Source: Sphaerospermopsis sp. SIO1G1
GTDB lineage: Bacteria; Cyanobacteriota; Cyanobacteriia; Cyanobacteriales; Nostocaceae
Length of the DNA: 64,000 nt
Direction: 5' to 3'
Assembly (NCBI GenBank): GCA_010672785.1
Contig: JAAHFX010000006.1
Span: forward strand, 61,573 to 125,572
The position numbers and the translations under genes are program-made. Each line of letters begins with the position of its first letter. Within the stretch, counting starts at the first letter, position 1. Of this stretch, positions 54,417 through 62,943 are shown in pieces. The notes below the pieces were generated by a model. The model was not told where the DNA came from and ran no database searches. It saw nothing but the letters and a program-made list of their open reading frames with translations.

Positions 54417-55738
54417 GGGAGATTTTCTAAAGCTTCTTTAAATTCTTGAATGCCTCGAATCAGAGGATGGATATCATACCAACGTTGCATTTCTCCATCA
54501 TCATCTAGATAGCGATATTCTAAAAGACAACGATTAAACATCAAATTTCTATATTGATTATCGTTGATAATTCGCTTTGAACGGGAAACTTTTGCCAGTA
54601 GACTCCATTGATGATTTTCTATGGCTCTTCTATAGGTATCCCTGGCCTGAGTGATGGCGCGTAGAACTGCTCTTTCAGAAATTGGTAAATCTTGTGTGCG
54701 TCCTATAGCGTCCTGAGTTAACAATAACAGATTTCTGACATGACCTCCACTCATTAAACAAAGTCTTTCTAATGTTTCTGGATTATCAAAAATTTCTGTT
54801 TCTATGGATTTTTCTGGTGCAAACTGTCTAATTCTCCTCGCTATTACCTCTTTGACTTTACCGATTCCTGGCCGATAAATTTCACCTTTGGGAGTCTTCA
54901 CCATTAACATTGGTAAAATTTGGGGATCTCCATATATATCTCGCAAATCTGTCGCTCTGGTGGAATATACCATTGCAATGGGAACTGTATAAATTAAATG
55001 GCAATCTAAGGCTTTCAACTGTTCACAACGATCTAGAAATACTTCTTCATAGTTAGTTCTATCTCCGTCTTTAACTAACACCATGCGGTCTAAGTTATCA
55101 ATAATTACTGCTAACTGATTACGATTAGCTGGCAATCGCTTTTTGACATCAGCAATAAATTCATTTAAAACTTTAATTAGTGTGACAGTATGAGGATTGA
55201 CTTTATCACGAATCTTTTGTCTTAATTCTGGTACTGCTCTGAGGTTTGCTGTTAATTTTGCAAACTGACAGATTTGTGCTTCCACATTCATATTTTCAAT
55301 CTGAATTTCTGTCAGTGCTAAATCTTTTAAGTCTTGCCAGCGCTCTTTCAGCCAATTTAATACTGGTTGGGGATCACCAACAGTTTTCAGTTCTTGCAGT
55401 AACCGTCTTGTACAAGCTAGTAAAATATCTGTATATTGGGCATCTTCAGAGTCTATATCTTCTTCATCTGCGGCAAAATACACTACGTAAAATTGTCTTG
55501 CTTCTAAATAATCTTTTAATCTTAATAACTCTGTAGATTTACCAGCACCTCTGTGACCGGAGTATAATTGACAAGTGTTTTGATCTGCTAATTGAATTCG
55601 ATTTCCTAATTCTTCTAGAATGTCTGCATCTCCTCTGACATCTTGACAGTCTACATAATTTGGATCTCCTGCTGGTAAGGGTTGAAAAGGATTAAAAGCA
55701 TTATATAATTTTTTCAGTAATTCGGAATTGTTAGACAT
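54413..55738 (-). CDS. P-loop ATPase (AAA/STAND-like)
   Basis: 441 residues. N-terminal FNPFQPLPAGDPNYVDCQDVRG, then the Walker A GHRGAGKST at residues 61-69, a helical insert (residues 120-200), Walker B LAVIIDNLDRM near 209-219, an arginine-finger candidate region (YTVPIAMVYSTRATDLRDI) and a sensor-2-like SGGHVRNLLLL near residue 335. The C-terminus looks like a winged helix (IINDNQYRNLMFNRCLLEYRYLDD, split in reading). This resembles Cdc6/ORC- or STAND-type ATPases in which effector and sensor are separate proteins. It is the middle gene of three on the minus strand, 109 bases after the TPR gene and overlapping the next by four bases. Confidence 0.85.
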   Translation of the reverse strand: MSNNSELLKKLYNAFNPFQPLPAGDPNYVDCQDVRGDADILEELGNRIQLADQNTCQLYSGHRGAGKSTELLRLKDYLEARQFYVVYFAADEEDIDSEDAQYTDILLACTRRLLQELKTVGDPQPVLNWLKERWQDLKDLALTEIQIENMNVEAQICQFAKLTANLRAVPELRQKIRDKVNPHTVTLIKVLNEFIADVKKRLPANRNQLAVIIDNLDRMVLVKDGDRTNYEEVFLDRCEQLKALDCHLIYTVPIAMVYSTRATDLRDIYGDPQILPMLMVKTPKGEIYRPGIGKVKEVIARRIRQFAPEKSIETEIFDNPETLERLCLMSGGHVRNLLLLTQDAIGRTQDLPISERAVLRAITQARDTYRRAIENHQWSLLAKVSRSKRIINDNQYRNLMFNRCLLEYRYLDDDGEMQRWYDIHPLIRGIQEFKEALENLP

Positions 55739-55847
55739 AGTAAATGACCTAGTTTATTCAAGGTCAATGCTATCTAACTTCTTGTATACTGCCCACGGGC
55801 TAAAACCCCCTATTACTTTTGATCCAGAAATGTTGATGAGGTAAATT

Positions 55848-57425
55848 TTAATTATTCATACCTTTTTTGATTAATTCCTGAAAGCGTATATCTTCACGAA
55901 TAAGTACAAAATCTGAATCTGTAGCTGCCATTGTTGCAAATTCATTGGGTTTTAGATCAATTGCTTGCTCTAAATTTTTTAAGGCTTGTTCTGTATTACC
56001 TTTGGCTGCATAACAACAAGCTTTATTGTACCAAGCAAAATGATCATCTGGTTTAATTTTCAAGGCTTGATCATAGGAAAATATAGCTTCTTCAGTTCTG
56101 TCTAAATCATCCAGTGCATTACCACGATTATTCCAAGCATAATGATCACGGGGGTGGATTTTTAATGATTGATCATAGGAAAATATAGCTTCTTCATTCC
56201 GTCCTAATTTTCTCATAGCGATTCCTCTGTTATACCAGGAATAATGATCATTGGGACTAATTTTTAAAGCTTGATCATATGATTTAACTGCTTCTTCATA
56301 CCTGCCTAAGTTCCGTAAGGCAATTCCACGATTGTTCCAAGTATAGGAATCTTGGGAATTAAATTTAATTGATTCGTTATAGGAAAATATAGCTTCTTCA
56401 TTTTGTCCTAAGTTTCTGAGTGCATTGCCTCGATTATACCAACAATATGGGTTATCAATTTGAATTTCTAAAGCCCGATCGTAACATAAAATTGCTTCTT
56501 GTTCACGACCTAAATTATGTAGAGAATTACCACGATTATGCCAGGAATAATGGTCACTAGGTTTAATTCTGATTGCTTGATCATAGGATAATATTGCTTC
56601 TTCATTTCGCCCTAAACTTAATAAAGAATTACCGCGATTATACCAGGTATAATTATCATTAGGAGTTATTTTTAGTTCTTGCTCATAAAATGTAATTGCA
56701 GTTTCATACTCATCCGCAGAATAAAGTAAATTACCCAATTCAAAAAGCAAATTTGCTTTGGTAATATCTGTTTGATGTTTATCTGTTAGTAATTCTTGAA
56801 TTTCTAAAACTTTTTCAATTTTTTGCTCAGGTGTTAGTTGTAAATATTTTTCATAATCACCTTCTAAAACCAAACGACGAGATTCTTCTGCAACTAATTC
56901 TGGACTAGTTGGTAACTCATAGACTCCAGAACGCCAATCAAAAAAATCCGGAGCGCGATGTATCAGATAATTGAGGGAAAAAGAACGTAATAAAAATACG
57001 AAACAGAAGGGAAAATCATCCCTAAATCTTTCTCTTTGCTGATTAAGATGATTGAGAATTGGTGGAACTTTAGTTAAGTTGATAAATTGACCTTCTGTGA
57101 TTTCTCCAAAGTTCCTTTTCTCGTATTTATAAAGTGAATATTCTAAACCTTTGATTAATAAAATATCTATTTTTTCTGCTTGCACAAAAGAGTTAATTTT
57201 CTGATATAGTTTATCAATTGGTTCAACTAAACGGAGGACTTTAATATTTTTATGGGGTAGATCATGGGGAATTTTATTAATGAAATGGTCTGATTCTACA
57301 GGATTACATTGTACAAAATATAAGCCAAACCCTACTTTTCTTTCTAAAGCGCAGAGTAAATCTTGATATGCTTCTTGAGGATCTGGGGGTAAGTCATCAT
57401 CCCAGTGACTATAGGTGTTTGTCAT
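55848..57425 (-). CDS. TPR protein with the same unrecognised N-terminal domain
   Basis: 525 residues. Residues 1-175 form the domain shared with the 197-residue protein: YSHWDDDLPPDPQEAYQDLL, VGFGLYFVQCNPVESD, KNIKVLRLVEPIDKLYQKI, IDILLIKGLEYSLYKYEKRNFG, VPPILNHLNQQRERFRDDFP and APDFFDWRSGVYELP. After a helical linker come about eight 34-residue TPRs (WYNRGNSLLSLGRNEEAILSYDQAIRIKP, split in reading), the last followed by a short helix. TPR arrays bind partner proteins, so this subunit may recruit or sense a target. First gene of the cassette with the ATPase; cytoplasmic by sequence. Confidence 0.85.
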   Translation of the reverse strand: MTNTYSHWDDDLPPDPQEAYQDLLCALERKVGFGLYFVQCNPVESDHFINKIPHDLPHKNIKVLRLVEPIDKLYQKINSFVQAEKIDILLIKGLEYSLYKYEKRNFGEITEGQFINLTKVPPILNHLNQQRERFRDDFPFCFVFLLRSFSLNYLIHRAPDFFDWRSGVYELPTSPELVAEESRRLVLEGDYEKYLQLTPEQKIEKVLEIQELLTDKHQTDITKANLLFELGNLLYSADEYETAITFYEQELKITPNDNYTWYNRGNSLLSLGRNEEAILSYDQAIRIKPSDHYSWHNRGNSLHNLGREQEAILCYDRALEIQIDNPYCWYNRGNALRNLGQNEEAIFSYNESIKFNSQDSYTWNNRGIALRNLGRYEEAVKSYDQALKISPNDHYSWYNRGIAMRKLGRNEEAIFSYDQSLKIHPRDHYAWNNRGNALDDLDRTEEAIFSYDQALKIKPDDHFAWYNKACCYAAKGNTEQALKNLEQAIDLKPNEFATMAATDSDFVLIREDIRFQELIKKGMNN

Positions 57426-57921
57426 ATAGCTTGTATAGTAGATGCTGTGATCACAACAAAACAGAAAAAGTTATTATTTAATAATACTCAATCATTTTTA
57501 TTTTGTGCAGTTTCTGTTTATCTATTCTCTATAAAGCTCATTTGTAATCTATCATCTGACAATATATAAGCAAATTTTACGATTGATAATTGTGAATACT
57601 CGTATTTATTTCTGAAGAATGCTTACATTTTGATAAATATTTGTAACATGGTTTCTACTCAGATAAATAGTCAGCAATTAGTAGTCAGTTTATAAATGAT
57701 GATTAATTGGAAATACCTAACTAAAATTAAATTGATATCAATTCCGTATAGTCACTTGCGATTTAACTGGTGTGTGCAGAAATACAAATAAAAGTTATCT
57801 ATCTTAACCCCTGGACTCTGCTACCTTAATATTAAGTATTTAATCGGATATAATAGGTGACAGTTTTAGCAGTCAGTTTGTAAGTTTTAATTCTCATTTC
57901 AAATACAAGGATTTTAGTTCT
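57426..57921. other. AT-rich region upstream of the ATPase/TPR cassette
   Basis: No gene seen. The right 150 bases lie next to the STRR. It should contain the promoter of the cassette. A stretch near 57855-57905 ('gtgacagttttagcagtcag...') is the decayed edge of the repeat. Confidence 0.5.
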
Positions 57922-58062
57922 TACAACTGATAACTGATAACTGATAACTGATAACTGATAACTGAAAACTGAAAACTGATAACTAATAACTGATAACTGA
58001 TAACTGATAACTGATAACTGATAACTGAAAACTAATAACTGATAACTGATAACTGATATCGG
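57922..58062. repeat. STRR array, unit AACTGAT
   Basis: About 20 units of AACTGAT with AACTGAA and AACTAAT variants. Its left edge adjoins a 79-codon minus-strand frame that is only repeat translation. The array ends two bases before the stop codon of the holin-like gene. Confidence 0.95.
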
Positions 58063-58063
58063 T

Positions 58064-58417
58064 TCATTCAACTACACCTAAGACATAATTGATGATGCTG
58101 GAAACAATAGACAGCACAATAGATCCAAGAAACGCAGGAATAAAACCCTGGATTTCAAAACCCGAACCTGGAGTAACAGCACTTGCTAACCATAGAGTTA
58201 AAGCGTTAATGACAAAGCTAAATAAACCAAAAGTAATGAAGGTAATGGGAAATGCTAAAAAACCTAAAATGGGACGGATAATCGCATTGACTAAGCCGAT
58301 TACAATTGCAGCTAATAAAGCTACTGTGAAGGTTGTAATTACAAAACCGGAAACAATGTTAGATGTGATTAGTAATGCGATCGCTGTGCCTAACCAAGTC
58401 AATAAAAAGTGTTTCAT
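58064..58417 (-). CDS. phage holin family / DUF-type small membrane protein (four helices)
   Basis: 117 residues with four hydrophobic helices: LLTWLGTAIALLITSNIV, FTVALLAAIVIGLVNAII, LGFLAFPITFITFGLFSFVINALTLWL (two adjoining) and FLGSIVLSIVSSIINYVLG. The signature RPILGFLAFPITFITFG is the Pfam 'mycobacteriophage holin superfamily IV' pattern, widespread in bacteria outside phages. Chromosomal copies are not linked to lysis genes here, so a phage origin is unlikely; function unknown. Preceded downstream by the STRR array. Confidence 0.87.
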   Translation of the reverse strand: MKHFLLTWLGTAIALLITSNIVSGFVITTFTVALLAAIVIGLVNAIIRPILGFLAFPITFITFGLFSFVINALTLWLASAVTPGSGFEIQGFIPAFLGSIVLSIVSSIINYVLGVVE

Positions 58418-58454
58418 GTCATAGTCAAAGTAACAATAGGAATCCTATTTGATT

Positions 58455-58561
58455 TACAGCGTTTTCCGGTGTCATGAGGTACACTAATGGCGGGCAAGAT
58501 GCCCACCCCACAAAAGTTGCATGATTATGATTTGTACCTCATAGGAACGAAATCTGCTGTA
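58455..58561. mobile_element. palindromic dispersed element, family 2, full copy
   Basis: TACAGCGTTTTCC left and GAAATCTGCTGTA right (imperfect inverted repeat), with GGCGGGCAAGATGCCCACC inside. Inverted relative to the copy at 40762. It lies in the 252-base gap between the holin-like and peptidoglycan-binding genes. Confidence 0.68.
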
Positions 58562-58669
58562 TGAAATTTTTCGGTAAACAGGGAACAGTAAAGAAAGAAT
58601 AAAGATGTACGGATTGTTTTTAGAAATCAAATGATATTCCTATATAATTTGCAGAATAATTTAACTTGA

Positions 58670-59497
58670 CTAGCGTAATCTTTGCAAGAAAGCATTCCAA
58701 GTAGATCCACCAACTATACCATCTGGCTGTAAACCATAACGAATTTGAGCAGCTTGCACAGCAGTTTCTGTAACAGCACCAAAATCACCATCTATTGCAC
58801 CTTGCAAAAAACCCAAGGTTTGTAATAAAGTTTGCAATTTCATGACTTCTTGTCCGCTACTACCTCTGCGTAAAATTGGCCATCCTGCTGCTGTATATTG
58901 AATATCAGGATTCCTTTGATTGACAGGGGTGGGCTGAAAACTGTTTCGGGAGATGTTAGCAGGAGTAATTTTGGTTTTTTGAGGAGTAGCAGGTAGAGAG
59001 GGTTGGGGTTTAGGTACTGAATTGTTGTTATTACGGACGTTAACAGTTCTTTGGTTAGGAACGGGAAGAGATGCTCTAGATGTTGGTGTTGCTAGGTTTC
59101 TAGAGCTATTCGTGGTTACTGTAGAAACACTGGGAAACAATTTTTGCCATGTTTGACTATCTACTACATTATTGGGAGTTAACCCAGCAGCTTGTTTAAA
59201 TTGATAAACAGCCTGAGCTGTATTTTCTTGGTAGATACCGTTAACTACACCTGTATAAAAACCTAATAGTTTGAGTGCTGCTTGTAGTTCTAAAACTCTT
59301 TCACCTCTGCTCCCAATTTGTAAGTTAGGGCGGTTAATTTTGTTGATAATATTTGCTTGGGCAATTTCTATGGGTTTAGCTAGGGATGCTAGATTTGGTG
59401 ATATAACCAATACCAATGTGGAAGAGAGTAAAAGTAAATAATAATAGTGATTTGAGAAAAGTTGATTAGCAATTTTCTGTCTTAATTTTTCTTTCAT
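58670..59497 (-). CDS. exported protein with two peptidoglycan-binding (PGB_1) domains
   Basis: 275 residues. Signal/anchor LLLLSSTLVLVISPNLASLA, then PGB_1 domain one at about 55-112 (LQIGSRGERVLELQAALKLLGFYTG, split in reading; PNNVVDSQTWQKLF), a long Asn/Pro/Thr/Ser-rich linker (about 115-200) and PGB_1 domain two at 205-272 (RRGSSGQEVMKLQTLLQTLGF, LQPDGIVGGSTWNAFL). There is no hydrolase domain between them, so it probably binds rather than cuts the wall. Located in the periplasm. Flanked by an STRR and a dispersed element. Confidence 0.9.
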   Translation of the reverse strand: MKEKLRQKIANQLFSNHYYYLLLLSSTLVLVISPNLASLAKPIEIAQANIINKINRPNLQIGSRGERVLELQAALKLLGFYTGVVNGIYQENTAQAVYQFKQAAGLTPNNVVDSQTWQKLFPSVSTVTTNSSRNLATPTSRASLPVPNQRTVNVRNNNNSVPKPQPSLPATPQKTKITPANISRNSFQPTPVNQRNPDIQYTAAGWPILRRGSSGQEVMKLQTLLQTLGFLQGAIDGDFGAVTETAVQAAQIRYGLQPDGIVGGSTWNAFLQRLR

Positions 59498-59537
59498 AAA
59501 TTTTACCTAGAATTATTTATTTAGTGTTGGTTAAACA

Positions 59538-59815
59538 AGTTATCAGTTGTCAGTTGTCAGTTGTCAGTTATCAGTTATCAGTTATCAGTTATTAGTTATC
59601 AGTTATCAGTTATCAGTTATCAGTTATCAGTTATCAGTTAGCAGTTGTCAGTTTTCAGTTATTAGTTATTAGTTGTCAGTTATTAGTTTTCACTGTTCAC
59701 TGTTCACTGTTCACTGTTCACTGTTCACTGTTCACTGTTCACTGTTCACTGTTCACTGTTCACTGTTTACTGTTCACTGTTCACTGTTTACTGTTAACCA
59801 ATCACTTCTTGCTGC
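59538..59815. repeat. compound STRR array, units AGTTATC then ACTGTTC
   Basis: About 22 AGTTATC-type units (with AGTTGTC, AGTTATT, AGTTTTC variants) are followed by about 17 ACTGTTC units, ending near 'aatcacttcttgctgcaaacccta', the complement of the AGGGTTTGC(A)GCAAGAAGT motif. The two unit types are joined without a spacer. Confidence 0.95.
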
Positions 59816-59840
59816 AAACCCTACCTATTAATTATTGATT

Positions 59841-61094
59841 TTAACTGATAGCTGACTTAATTGCTTCTTCTTTACCAACTAAAGATATATAAGGTTTTTG
59901 TAAATAGCTATTAGCTGCTGTTAATGCTAACTTAGGTGTAACTTGGGTAATCAGTTCAGAAAATTCATGATCAAATTCAATTCCTAAACCTAAAATTTCA
60001 TACCAACCGTAGATTTGAGCAATTTGTCCGTTAGTTTGTTTACCTAAAGCATACTGTCCCAGAATTTTGTTTTTAGCAATTTGAATTTCATCTTCTGAAA
60101 GTTCATTTTGACATAAACGTTCTACTTCATGACTGAGTCCTTTTAAAGCTATTTCTGTGTTGTCTGGTGCTGTACCCATGTAAATGATAAATGAGGCAGG
60201 ATAGAGACGAGTGGAGTAAATTGCTGATACTTCATAGGCTAAACCTCTTTTTTCCCTTAATTCGACAAACAAGCGGCTAGAAAGACCATTACCCAGGTAT
60301 GTAGATAACAATTTGAGGGCAGGATAACCAGGCGCGCTGACTGATGTTCCCATGTAACCCAACATAACTATAGATTGTTGAGTGTTCAGGGGTTTGATGC
60401 AAGATTGGGGTTGGACAGAAATGCTAGGTAAGTCTAATATATGACGGGGTTGATTTGGTGGCTGCCAATCACCAAATACCTTTGATACTATTTCTAAAGC
60501 TTGATCTGGGGTGATACGTCCAGCGATACTAATTACCATATTATCGGGACGAAAATGTATACGATGAAATTCTTCTAAATCTGTACGAGTAATGTCTTCA
60601 ATGGTTGTTTCTGTACCGAGAACTGATACGGCGTAGGGATGATTTTGATACATTGCTTGCCGAATTTGTTCAAAGGCTAAACTAAATGGTTGTTCTTTTT
60701 GGGAACGAATATCTTGAATTGCTAACCTTTTTTCTAATTCTATTTGTTTTTCGGGAAATGTGGGCGATCGCAACAACAAACCAGACAATGATAAGATTTC
60801 TGCAAAGTCAGTAGAAACTGTTTTTAAGGATAGTAAAAAATAATCTGTGCCAGCACTAGCATTTAAACCTGCACCAATAGATTCAACTTTTTCGGCGATT
60901 TCTAAACTAGATAAACCATCACAACCTTTGGTAATTAATGATGATAATAAGTTAGCTAAACCTGCTTTGGAGCGATGTTCATAACAACTGCCAGCACGGA
61001 TAAAAATTCTGCCTGCTACTATATCAGCGGCGGCGTTTTCTACTACTAATAAAACGATACCATTGGGTAATACGGTGCGATGGATGGAAGACAT
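59841..61094 (-). CDS. M16 family peptidase-like protein, non-catalytic type
   Basis: 417 residues with the M16 fold: LPNGIVLLVVENAAADIVAGRIFIRAGSCYE, LEEFHRIHFRPDNMVISIAG and FVELREKRGLAYEVSAIYS. Where active subunits have HxxEH, this one reads KAGLANLLSSLITKG, so the zinc site is missing. Two-subunit M16 enzymes pair one active and one inactive chain; the adjacent upstream gene encodes an active one, so they probably form a heterodimer. Substrate unknown; peptides of the cytosol or an export pathway are possible. The long TCN-type motif (QTNGQIAQIYGWYEILGLG) near the end is kept. Confidence 0.9.
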   Translation of the reverse strand: MSSIHRTVLPNGIVLLVVENAAADIVAGRIFIRAGSCYEHRSKAGLANLLSSLITKGCDGLSSLEIAEKVESIGAGLNASAGTDYFLLSLKTVSTDFAEILSLSGLLLRSPTFPEKQIELEKRLAIQDIRSQKEQPFSLAFEQIRQAMYQNHPYAVSVLGTETTIEDITRTDLEEFHRIHFRPDNMVISIAGRITPDQALEIVSKVFGDWQPPNQPRHILDLPSISVQPQSCIKPLNTQQSIVMLGYMGTSVSAPGYPALKLLSTYLGNGLSSRLFVELREKRGLAYEVSAIYSTRLYPASFIIYMGTAPDNTEIALKGLSHEVERLCQNELSEDEIQIAKNKILGQYALGKQTNGQIAQIYGWYEILGLGIEFDHEFSELITQVTPKLALTAANSYLQKPYISLVGKEEAIKSAIS

Positions 61095-61159
61095 AAAATT
61101 GCGAAAAATGACGAATCAATAAAACTACTAATAACCCATAACAGATAAACAATGACAAA

Positions 61160-61266
61160 TACAGCACTTTCTGGTGTTATGAGGCATAATATTGGCAGGC
61201 GAGATGCCCACCCCACAAGAGTTTCATAATTATAATTTGTACATCATAGCAAAGAAACTTGCTGTA
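61160..61266. mobile_element. palindromic dispersed element, family 2, full copy
   Basis: TACAGCACTTTCTGG left, AAACTTGCTGTA right, with GGCAGGCGAGATGCCCACC inside. Same orientation as 58455. It sits between the two M16 genes, ending 19 bases from the stop of the second. Confidence 0.68.
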
Positions 61267-61284
61267 AATATCATTGACTGTTAA

Positions 61285-62547
61285 TTAAGGTTTGAGAATA
61301 GTAACAGCATAATTTTGCGGTGACAAATATTGTTTAGCTAATTTTTTCAGTTTTGGACTTTGAAAAGACTGAATCTGCTGAGGATAAGCAACCGCTAATT
61401 CTGCGTGAGTGATGGTGTTGTAATAACCATATAAGGATGTTAACTGATTTGGTGTTTCTGTGGCAAAAGCATATTCATTAAATAATATTTTTTTAATTCG
61501 GTTTAGTTCTTGCTCCTGGATACCGACAGTTTGTAAATTATATAAATGTTCCTGAATCAAAATCTCTACACGTTCTAAATATTCTGGTTCTAACCAAGCA
61601 GTAATTGTGAATAAACTGGATTCTTTTTGTAAGTAAAAGTTACTGCAAACTGCGCTAACTAACTGTTTTTCTTCTTGTAGATCATTGACTAAGTGAGATG
61701 TTCTACCTTGTCCTAATAATACAGACAACAATTCTAAACCATAGCCATCTGTAAGTTGTTCTACTCCTGGAGCGATCCAAGCCATCATTAACCGTGCTTG
61801 TTCTAGGTGTGGTAAGATGACTTCTCGTTTGCGAATACCCTCAACTTTAGGTACTGGGGCTTTTTGTGGTGATGGATACTCAGGAATATCACCAAACCTA
61901 GTAAATGTACTGTTAACTAGTTCTAAAGCAGTTTGTTGTTGCACACCCCCCACAATTACTACAGTCATGTTTTCTGGCTGATAATGGTAACGGTGAAAAC
62001 AACGCATTGCTTCTGGAGAATGCTGCATTAATTGTTGTTCTGTTCCCAATATCGAACGTCCATAAGGATGATCTTGATAGAGATTTTTCAGTAATGATTC
62101 AAATCCTAACCAATCTGGGTCATCAGCACAAGAGCGAATTTCTTCTAAGACTACATCTCTTTCCCGGATAAATTCATCTTCAGGAATAGTCGCATTTAGT
62201 AAAAGTTCTCCCAAATAGGGTAAAGTTTCCCCTAGGTAAGATGTAGCTGTGGTTAAAGAGTAGTGAGCATAATCATGGCTAGTGGCTGCATTACTAATAC
62301 CACCCACTTTCTCAATTTGATAATCAAATTCTCCAGGAGCGAGGGTAGCTGTACCCTTAAAAATCATATGCTCTAAAAAATGCGCCATACCCAAGCAAGA
62401 GTCTGATTCTACAATTGCTCCAGCTCGCACCCAAACATCTGTAACCACTACAGGGGTAGCAGAAATCTCCTGATGAATCAATGTCAAACCATTATCTAAG
62501 CGGAAAACAGAGGCTGGAAACACTGTGTTAATTAGTTGTTGTGACAA
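61285..62547 (-). CDS. M16 family zinc peptidase, catalytic type
   Basis: 420 residues. FRLDNGLTLIHQEISATPVV leads to the inverted zinc motif HFLEH at residues 56-60 (GMAHFLEHMIFKGT), with the third ligand in RERDVVLEEIRSC near residue 135. RYHYQPENMTVVIVGGV and the second-half domain starting RLMMAWIAPGVEQ follow. It should hydrolyse peptides within a closed chamber, paired with the inactive subunit encoded 190 bases downstream. The two genes are co-oriented, with an inserted repeat element between them, so co-transcription is likely but not certain. Confidence 0.92.
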   Translation of the reverse strand: MSQQLINTVFPASVFRLDNGLTLIHQEISATPVVVTDVWVRAGAIVESDSCLGMAHFLEHMIFKGTATLAPGEFDYQIEKVGGISNAATSHDYAHYSLTTATSYLGETLPYLGELLLNATIPEDEFIRERDVVLEEIRSCADDPDWLGFESLLKNLYQDHPYGRSILGTEQQLMQHSPEAMRCFHRYHYQPENMTVVIVGGVQQQTALELVNSTFTRFGDIPEYPSPQKAPVPKVEGIRKREVILPHLEQARLMMAWIAPGVEQLTDGYGLELLSVLLGQGRTSHLVNDLQEEKQLVSAVCSNFYLQKESSLFTITAWLEPEYLERVEILIQEHLYNLQTVGIQEQELNRIKKILFNEYAFATETPNQLTSLYGYYNTITHAELAVAYPQQIQSFQSPKLKKLAKQYLSPQNYAVTILKP

Positions 62548-62943
62548 GTTTTGTATATATAACCATAATTTTATGGATTTTTGCCATCTTAATTCTAAAT
62601 TTTGATGAGATTGGCATCTTAATATCTAAATTAATGTGACGTAATTTACAAATTTTCTAGCAGTGAGTAGTTGAAAACAAAAGCAGCAAAAATTAGGACT
62701 AACTGCTGAAGAAAAAACTGAAACTGAATTAGCTGAAAAAGTTGCTCTAATAATAATAGAATTTACGCAAAATATCTCTTTAACTTTCTTATTTTCATAT
62801 TTTTCGCGTCCTTCGTGGTTGATTCTTCCGTAACTTCTATGTAAGTCTTGAATAAATTAAACTTTACTATTTTTTTCGTTTTTGCTGATAAACTACCTAA
62901 ATTTTGCTGATAAACTACCTAAGTAGCAAAAAAACAAAAAAGC
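62548..62943. other. intergenic region with a decayed MITE
   Basis: No gene seen. 62758-62849 matches the MITE interior of copies I and J ('cgtccttcgtggttgattct', then 'ccgtaacttct') with worn ends GAATTTACGCA and ATGTAAGTCTT. A short direct repeat 'ttgctgataaactacctaa' occurs twice at 62883-62920, close to the CAP gene start. Confidence 0.65.

Noticed and set aside
57832..58071. A 79-codon minus-strand frame of QLSVISYQLSV-type repeats
   Set aside because: It is the translation of the AACTGAT STRR array and its edge; a 7-base period gives a 7-residue repeat in any open frame.
58064..58417. Prophage lysis module suggested by the holin-like protein
   Set aside because: No endolysin, capsid, terminase or integrase gene is nearby; chromosomal copies of this family are common.
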